From an uncultured Kiritimatiellota bacterium (lineage in GTDB: Bacteria; Verrucomicrobiota; Kiritimatiellia; RFP12; UBA1067), in the NCBI GenBank assembly GCA_934621385.1, contig CAKTUI010000055.1, forward strand, positions 1 through 8,172: 8,172 bases of DNA. Direction: 5' to 3'. The position numbers and the translations under genes were made by a program. Of the stretch, positions 6,476 to 8,172 are shown piece after piece. Under the pieces are notes generated by a model. The model saw only the letters and a list, made by a program, of their open reading frames with translations. It did not search any database and had not been told where the DNA came from. Every line of letters begins with the position of its first letter. Within the stretch, counting starts at the first letter, position 1.

Positions 6476-7945
6476 ATGATGATGAATTCAATTGTTCTCG
6501 CGGCGCTTGCGCTGGTGCCACAGCCGACCGAGGTCAAGGATCTTGACGCGACCATTCCCCTTGAATCGCCGATTGCCGTCGCTGTGGAGACGGACATCCC
6601 ATCCGAGGGATACCGGCTGGATGTCAATCCGACGGGTGCGGTGACGATTGCCTGCTCGGATGCCGCCGGTGAGTTCTATGCGCGGCAGACGCTGAAGCAG
6701 CTCGTTGGCCCGAATGGCTACGCCTGTGCGCTCATTTCGGATCGTCCGGCCTATCGCTGGCGTGGACTGCAGGTTGACGAGAGCCGCCACTTCTTCGGCA
6801 AGGATGTCCTCAAGAAGACGATGGACATTATGGCTCAACACAAGCTGAATGTCCTGCATTGGCACCTAACGGACGACCAGGGCTGGCGCATTGAGGTTCC
6901 GGGTTATCCCGAACTCCTCAAGTATGGCGCGGTGCGTTCGGCGAGTCCGAAGCATGGTGCGCGTCTGCGCCAGACGGCGGAAGGTGTGGACGAGATGGAG
7001 ATGGACGGCCAGACCTACGGTCCTTTTTACTATACGGAAGCCGACATTCGGGAGATCGTTTCCTATGCGGCGGCGCGGCAGATCAAGATTGTCCCCGAGA
7101 TTGAGTTGCCCGGGCACGTCTTTGCCGCGCTCGCGGCCTATCCAGAGTTCGCCTGCTACCCCGAGAGCCTGTCCAAGCGTTCGCCGCGCCTCGTCTGGGG
7201 GATTGAAAAGGATGTCCTCTGCCTTGGCAATGACCGGGCTATCAAGTTTATGGAGGACGTGCTGGATTACGTTTGCCGCGTCTTCCCGTCGGATGTCGTG
7301 CACATTGGCGGCGATGAATGCCCTCAGATTCGCTGGAAGACCTGCCCCAAGTGTCAGAAGCGCATTGCGGACGAGAAACTCGGCAGTGAGAAGGGGCTTC
7401 AGCCCTGGATTACGCGGCACTTCGTCCAGTTCCTCGCGGCGCGTGGCAAGCGTGCGATTGGTTGGGACGAGTATCTGCTTGGGGAGGGCATCCCGACGAC
7501 GGCGATTGGCATGAGCTGGCGCGTTGGACGGCAGGGGGCCGGGCACGAGTGCCTGACGCCCGCCGAACTGGCCGCACGTGGACATGATGTCGTGATGACA
7601 CCGACGAAGTTCTGCTATCTCGACTACGGGCAGGCCCTGAAGGACGATCCGTTCCAGTACATTGGGGGAAGCCTTCCGCTCGCGAAGTGCCATTCGCTGG
7701 ATCCCCGTGCGGACGTTCCGGAGAACCTTCGTAGCCATATCCTCGGCGGACAGGGCAACAACTGGTCGGAATACACGTGGAACCAGTACGACCTTGAGTG
7801 GAAGATGTGGCCGCGTGCCTGCGCCCTTGCGGAAGTCTTCTGGTCAGGGGATAAGAAGCCGTCCTTTGAGGACTTCCTGCGTCGTATGAAAGTGCACCGT
7901 TCGCGGCTTATCCACCAGGGCATCAACTGCGCCCCACTTGAGTAA
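6476..7945 (+). CDS. Beta-N-acetylhexosaminidase, GH20 family
   Basis: Members cleave terminal N-acetylglucosamine or N-acetylgalactosamine from glycans, chitin fragments or mucin chains by substrate-assisted catalysis. In this 489-residue protein the small N-terminal alpha/beta domain (about 15-90, LVPQPTEV onward) precedes a TIM barrel. The barrel shows WRGLQVDESRHFF with substrate-binding Arg104, HWHLTDDQGWRIE (128-140), EIELPGH with His214, the catalytic Asp280-Glu281 pair in HIGGDE, and a late GGQGNNWSEYTW segment. Export is uncertain: the N terminus MMMNSIVLAALALVPQP has only a short hydrophobic run ending in ALA and no positive charge, so it is either a weak Sec signal or a cytosolic enzyme. 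It lies 44 bases after mutS and is the last gene before the terminator. Substrate cannot be told from sequence. Confidence 0.95.
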   Translation: MMMNSIVLAALALVPQPTEVKDLDATIPLESPIAVAVETDIPSEGYRLDVNPTGAVTIACSDAAGEFYARQTLKQLVGPNGYACALISDRPAYRWRGLQVDESRHFFGKDVLKKTMDIMAQHKLNVLHWHLTDDQGWRIEVPGYPELLKYGAVRSASPKHGARLRQTAEGVDEMEMDGQTYGPFYYTEADIREIVSYAAARQIKIVPEIELPGHVFAALAAYPEFACYPESLSKRSPRLVWGIEKDVLCLGNDRAIKFMEDVLDYVCRVFPSDVVHIGGDECPQIRWKTCPKCQKRIADEKLGSEKGLQPWITRHFVQFLAARGKRAIGWDEYLLGEGIPTTAIGMSWRVGRQGAGHECLTPAELAARGHDVVMTPTKFCYLDYGQALKDDPFQYIGGSLPLAKCHSLDPRADVPENLRSHILGGQGNNWSEYTWNQYDLEWKMWPRACALAEVFWSGDKKPSFEDFLRRMKVHRSRLIHQGINCAPLE

Positions 7946-7973
7946 GCGGTTTCAACTGAGTCGAGAAGGTGTA

Positions 7974-8004
7974 GCGCGGCGGATTGAACCGCCGCGCTTT
8001 TTTT
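7974..8004 (+). terminator. Intrinsic terminator of the gene cluster
   Basis: A perfect nine-base-pair GC stem, GCGCGGCGG (7974-7982) with CCGCCGCGC (7989-7997), closes the loop ATTGAA and is followed directly by seven T residues (7998-8004). It starts 28 bases after the GH20 stop codon and is the only strong terminator in the window. On the opposite strand the hairpin lacks a T tract at its 3' side, so it should work in one direction only. Confidence 0.93.
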
Positions 8005-8021
8005 GCGGTGGGTTACACCGC
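8005..8021. other. Second hairpin directly after the terminator
   Basis: GCGGTG (8005-8010) pairs with CACCGC (8016-8021) around the loop GGTTA. There is no T tract after it. In addition GGTGTA (7968-7973) is complementary to TACACC (8014-8019), and CGGCGG in the terminator stem (7977-7982) is complementary to CCGCCG (8018-8023). The region can therefore adopt alternative folds that compete with the terminator or enclose it. Whether these form in vivo is unknown. Confidence 0.5.
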
Positions 8022-8095
8022 CGAATCCCCGCAGGTAGGTTGAGAAGACTTTGTTGGCGAGGAGGACGAGGGGGGCGCAACCGTGGGAGCCGAGA

Positions 8096-8169
8096 CCCGC
8101 AGTTTGCCATAATAGTGTGCACCCAACCAAAGAAGGGCTCAGATCTTGGCATAGCCCGTTTGCCAAATA
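8096..8169 (-). repeat. Right copy of the composite inverted repeat (blocks C-B-A on + strand)
   Basis: Read on the - strand this gives block A TATTTGGCAAACGGGC (8154-8169), a 27-base spacer, block B TTGGGTG (8120-8126), a 5-base spacer and block C TATTATGGCAAACTGCGGG (8096-8114). All three blocks match the left copy exactly, and the spacers are of identical length but unrelated sequence. The long spacer contains AGATCT and can form a hairpin between GGGCT at the end of block A and AGCCC. Only three bases follow block A before the window ends. The stretch 8022-8095 between the terminator region and this repeat holds no recognisable gene; it is purine-rich on the + strand around 8055-8076. Confidence 0.8.
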
Positions 8170-8172
8170 CTG

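Noticed and set aside
7624..8166. Long - strand reading frame covering the end of the GH20 gene, the terminator and the right repeat
   Set aside because: It lies mostly antisense to the GH20 gene, crosses the terminator hairpin, has low-complexity composition and no recognisable domain; it is a shadow of GC-rich coding DNA.
8096..8169. Integron attC site, because ACCCAAC at 8121-8127 and GTTGGGT at 47-53 fit the core-site patterns RYYYAAC and GTTRRRY
   Set aside because: A full attC needs both core sites facing each other in one short imperfect palindrome. Each edge has only one; the other candidate words (GTTTGCC, GGCAAAC) break the pattern. There is no integrase, and the genes are not cassette-like.

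Overview
The window is 8,172 bases of GC-rich bacterial DNA. It carries one tRNA gene and five complete protein genes, all on the + strand and packed head to tail. Nothing here fixes the taxonomy. The GC-rich codon use, a GH20 hexosaminidase, a pyridoxamine-kinase-type PdxK and a large secreted or lipid-anchored protein of unknown family would fit a gut or sediment member of the Planctomycetota/Verrucomicrobiota/Kiritimatiellota group. That placement is an inference with low confidence.

Layout. Positions 1-143 hold a composite repeat (5-78) and a weak promoter-like sequence. A tRNA-Thr(TGT) with an encoded CCA end follows at 144-221. A 787-residue putative lipoprotein starts 23 bases later (245-2608). 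Then come folE (GTP cyclohydrolase I), a pdxK-type pyridoxal/pyridoxamine kinase, mutS (mismatch recognition ATPase) and a GH20 beta-N-acetylhexosaminidase. The gaps between the protein genes are about 10, 8, 16 and 44 bases, no terminator is visible between them, and a strong intrinsic terminator stands at 7974-8004. The simplest reading is one transcription unit, perhaps including the tRNA. The genes do not form one pathway: they cover pterin/folate precursor synthesis, vitamin B6 salvage, DNA repair, glycan breakdown and an unknown envelope function. At two junctions the stop codon of one gene is part of the Shine-Dalgarno sequence of the next.

The most unusual structure is at the two edges. 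Within 4 bases of the left edge and 3 bases of the right edge lies the same composite element in inverted orientation. It has three conserved blocks (16, 7 and 19 bases) separated by spacers of exactly 27 and 5 bases whose sequences do not match. Blocks 1 and 3 share the core TGGCAAAC. Fixed spacing with unrelated spacers suggests a protein-binding or recombination architecture, or a dispersed structured repeat, rather than a recent copy. No transposase or recombinase is present, so mobility is only a hypothesis. The element may also simply mark where an assembly broke at a dispersed repeat.
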